Positions 5,902 through 6,774 of a DNA stretch of 6,774 bases are shown piece after piece (the stretch's first letter is position 1; each line of letters begins with the position of its first letter). The translations under genes were made by a program, and so were the position numbers. Source of the stretch: an uncultured Eubacteriales bacterium. Its GTDB lineage: Bacteria > Bacillota > Clostridia > Oscillospirales > Oscillospiraceae. Below the pieces are notes generated by a model. The model did no database searches. It had not been told where the DNA came from and saw only the letters and a program-made list of their open reading frames with translations. Location of the stretch: the NCBI GenBank assembly GCA_900554625.1, contig USHP01000110.1, forward strand, positions 1-6,774. The letters run 5' to 3'.

Positions 5902-6774
5902 TTATATCATCACATTTCCTTGGTTGATGTGCATGGTTTTTCCCAATTTGGTAAACCGTCCCGGCTCGCAGCAGGTGATGAACACCTGTCCGGAGACGAT
6001 TTTGTTCAGTACGAAATCCTGTCGCCCCGGGTCCAGCTCGGACAGCACGTCGTCCAGCAGCAGCACCGGCTCTTCTCCCCACTCCCGGCGCATCAGTTCC
6101 CGCTGGGCCAGCTTCAGGCTGATGGCGCTGGTCCGGGTCTGCCCCTGGGAGCCGTAGGCCTTCAGATCGATGCCGGACAGGCTAACCGTAAAATCATCTT
6201 TATGGGGTCCGGTCAGGCACTGGCCGCTTTCCAGTTCCCCCCGGCTGTGCTGCTGCAAATGCTCCTGCAGGTCTTCCGTCAGCTGACTGACCGGTGCAAA
6301 GGGATCTTTCACCGTGGACACCGTCCGGTATTCCAGGGAAAAGTCCTCTTTTCCTCCGGAAAACTGGCCGTGAAAGTCCGCCGCCGCTGCACCCAAAGCC
6401 TCATAAAACCGGGCCCGGTAGGAAATCAGCAGTGCCCCCACCTGGCACAGCCGCAGATTGTACTCCGGCAGAATGTCCAGCACTCTGGGGTCGGTAAAAT
6501 GATCCTTGAGAATCCTGCTTTTCTGCTCCAGAATCCGGTTGTACTGGGTCAGGGCCGCATCGTAATTGGGCCTGAGTTGACATAACGCACTGTCTCCAAA
6601 CCGCCGCCGCTGGGCGGCTCCGGCTTTGAGCATCAGCAGATCCTCCGGGCAGAACAGCACCGTGGGCAGCACTCCGGCAATGTCAGCAGCGGTTTTCTGT
6701 TTCGCTCCGTTTCGCCAGATATGTCTGGCCCGGCTGCCGGGAAAAAGGACAAAGCGCAGGGTTTGTTTTCGCTG
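5902..6774 (-). CDS. recF: DNA replication and repair protein RecF, 5' end outside the window
   Basis: RecF is an SMC-like ATPase that works with RecO and RecR to load RecA at gaps and stalled forks. The frame is open to the right edge, giving 290 residues; roughly 75 N-terminal residues with the Walker A motif lie beyond it. Visible landmarks, numbered from the edge, are the family motif VLFCPEDL (39-46) followed by RRRFGD, the ABC signature SQGQTRTSAISLKLA (from 209), and Walker B LLLDDVLSELD with Asp241 and Asp242. The gene ends with TAA at 5904-5902. A GTG at 6672 is internal, not a start, because the upstream residues (for example ARHIWRNGAKQK) continue RecF-like sequence. The C-terminus is intact and no frameshift is seen. 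Confidence 0.96.
   Translation of the reverse strand, partial: QRKQTLRFVLFPGSRARHIWRNGAKQKTAADIAGVLPTVLFCPEDLLMLKAGAAQRRRFGDSALCQLRPNYDAALTQYNRILEQKSRILKDHFTDPRVLDILPEYNLRLCQVGALLISYRARFYEALGAAAADFHGQFSGGKEDFSLEYRTVSTVKDPFAPVSQLTEDLQEHLQQHSRGELESGQCLTGPHKDDFTVSLSGIDLKAYGSQGQTRTSAISLKLAQRELMRREWGEEPVLLLDDVLSELDPGRQDFVLNKIVSGQVFITCCEPGRFTKLGKTMHINQGNVMI

Noticed and set aside
4120..6585. 821-codon open frame on the plus strand, opposite gyrB and recF
   Set aside because: It is the same effect: the mirror of gyrB and recF codon usage, crossing their junction, with no domain and no ribosome site.
6670..6672. GTG as a start for recF
   Set aside because: The frame stays open upstream to the window edge with RecF-like sequence, and a start here would remove the Walker A region.

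Overview
This window looks like a stretch of a Gram-positive anaerobe chromosome on the origin side, most likely class Clostridia and plausibly an Oscillospirales-type gut bacterium. The reasons are the firmicute-type GyrA, GyrB and RecF sequences, a RemB (DUF370) gene, strong AGGAGG ribosome sites, and a GC-rich operon beside a more AT-rich small-gene pair. The genus is inference; nothing here fixes it.

The right 90% is one tightly packed minus-strand operon, read from the right edge: recF (its 5' end lies beyond position 6774), gyrB, gyrA, rnhA, remB. In firmicutes recF normally follows dnaA and dnaN, so the origin should lie beyond the right edge. The operon joins replication-associated repair (RecF), supercoiling control (both gyrase subunits), R-loop removal (RNase HI) and a small DNA-binding regulator (RemB). 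gyrA and rnhA overlap by four bases, and remB starts four bases after rnhA. The order differs from Bacillus subtilis, where remB lies between recF and gyrB. The operon ends in a hairpin that can terminate transcription from both sides.

The left end (about 1-700) is a separate small module. A Cro/C1-type helix-turn-helix gene (minus strand) diverges from a gene for a 68-residue protein with ten cysteines (plus strand). Between them lie a near-consensus promoter and a perfect 18-bp palindrome covering its -10 box, the layout of an auto-regulated repressor and its target. Strong hairpins bound the module on both sides. This is the least understood part of the window. Positions 1-121 hold no gene I can support.

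Other points worth checking are residues at drug-contact positions of gyrase: Asn at the GyrA Asp87 equivalent, Lys at the GyrB Arg136 equivalent, and Trp at the GyrB Lys447 equivalent. There is also a probable TTG start for gyrA, and competing hairpins in the gyrB-gyrA gap.
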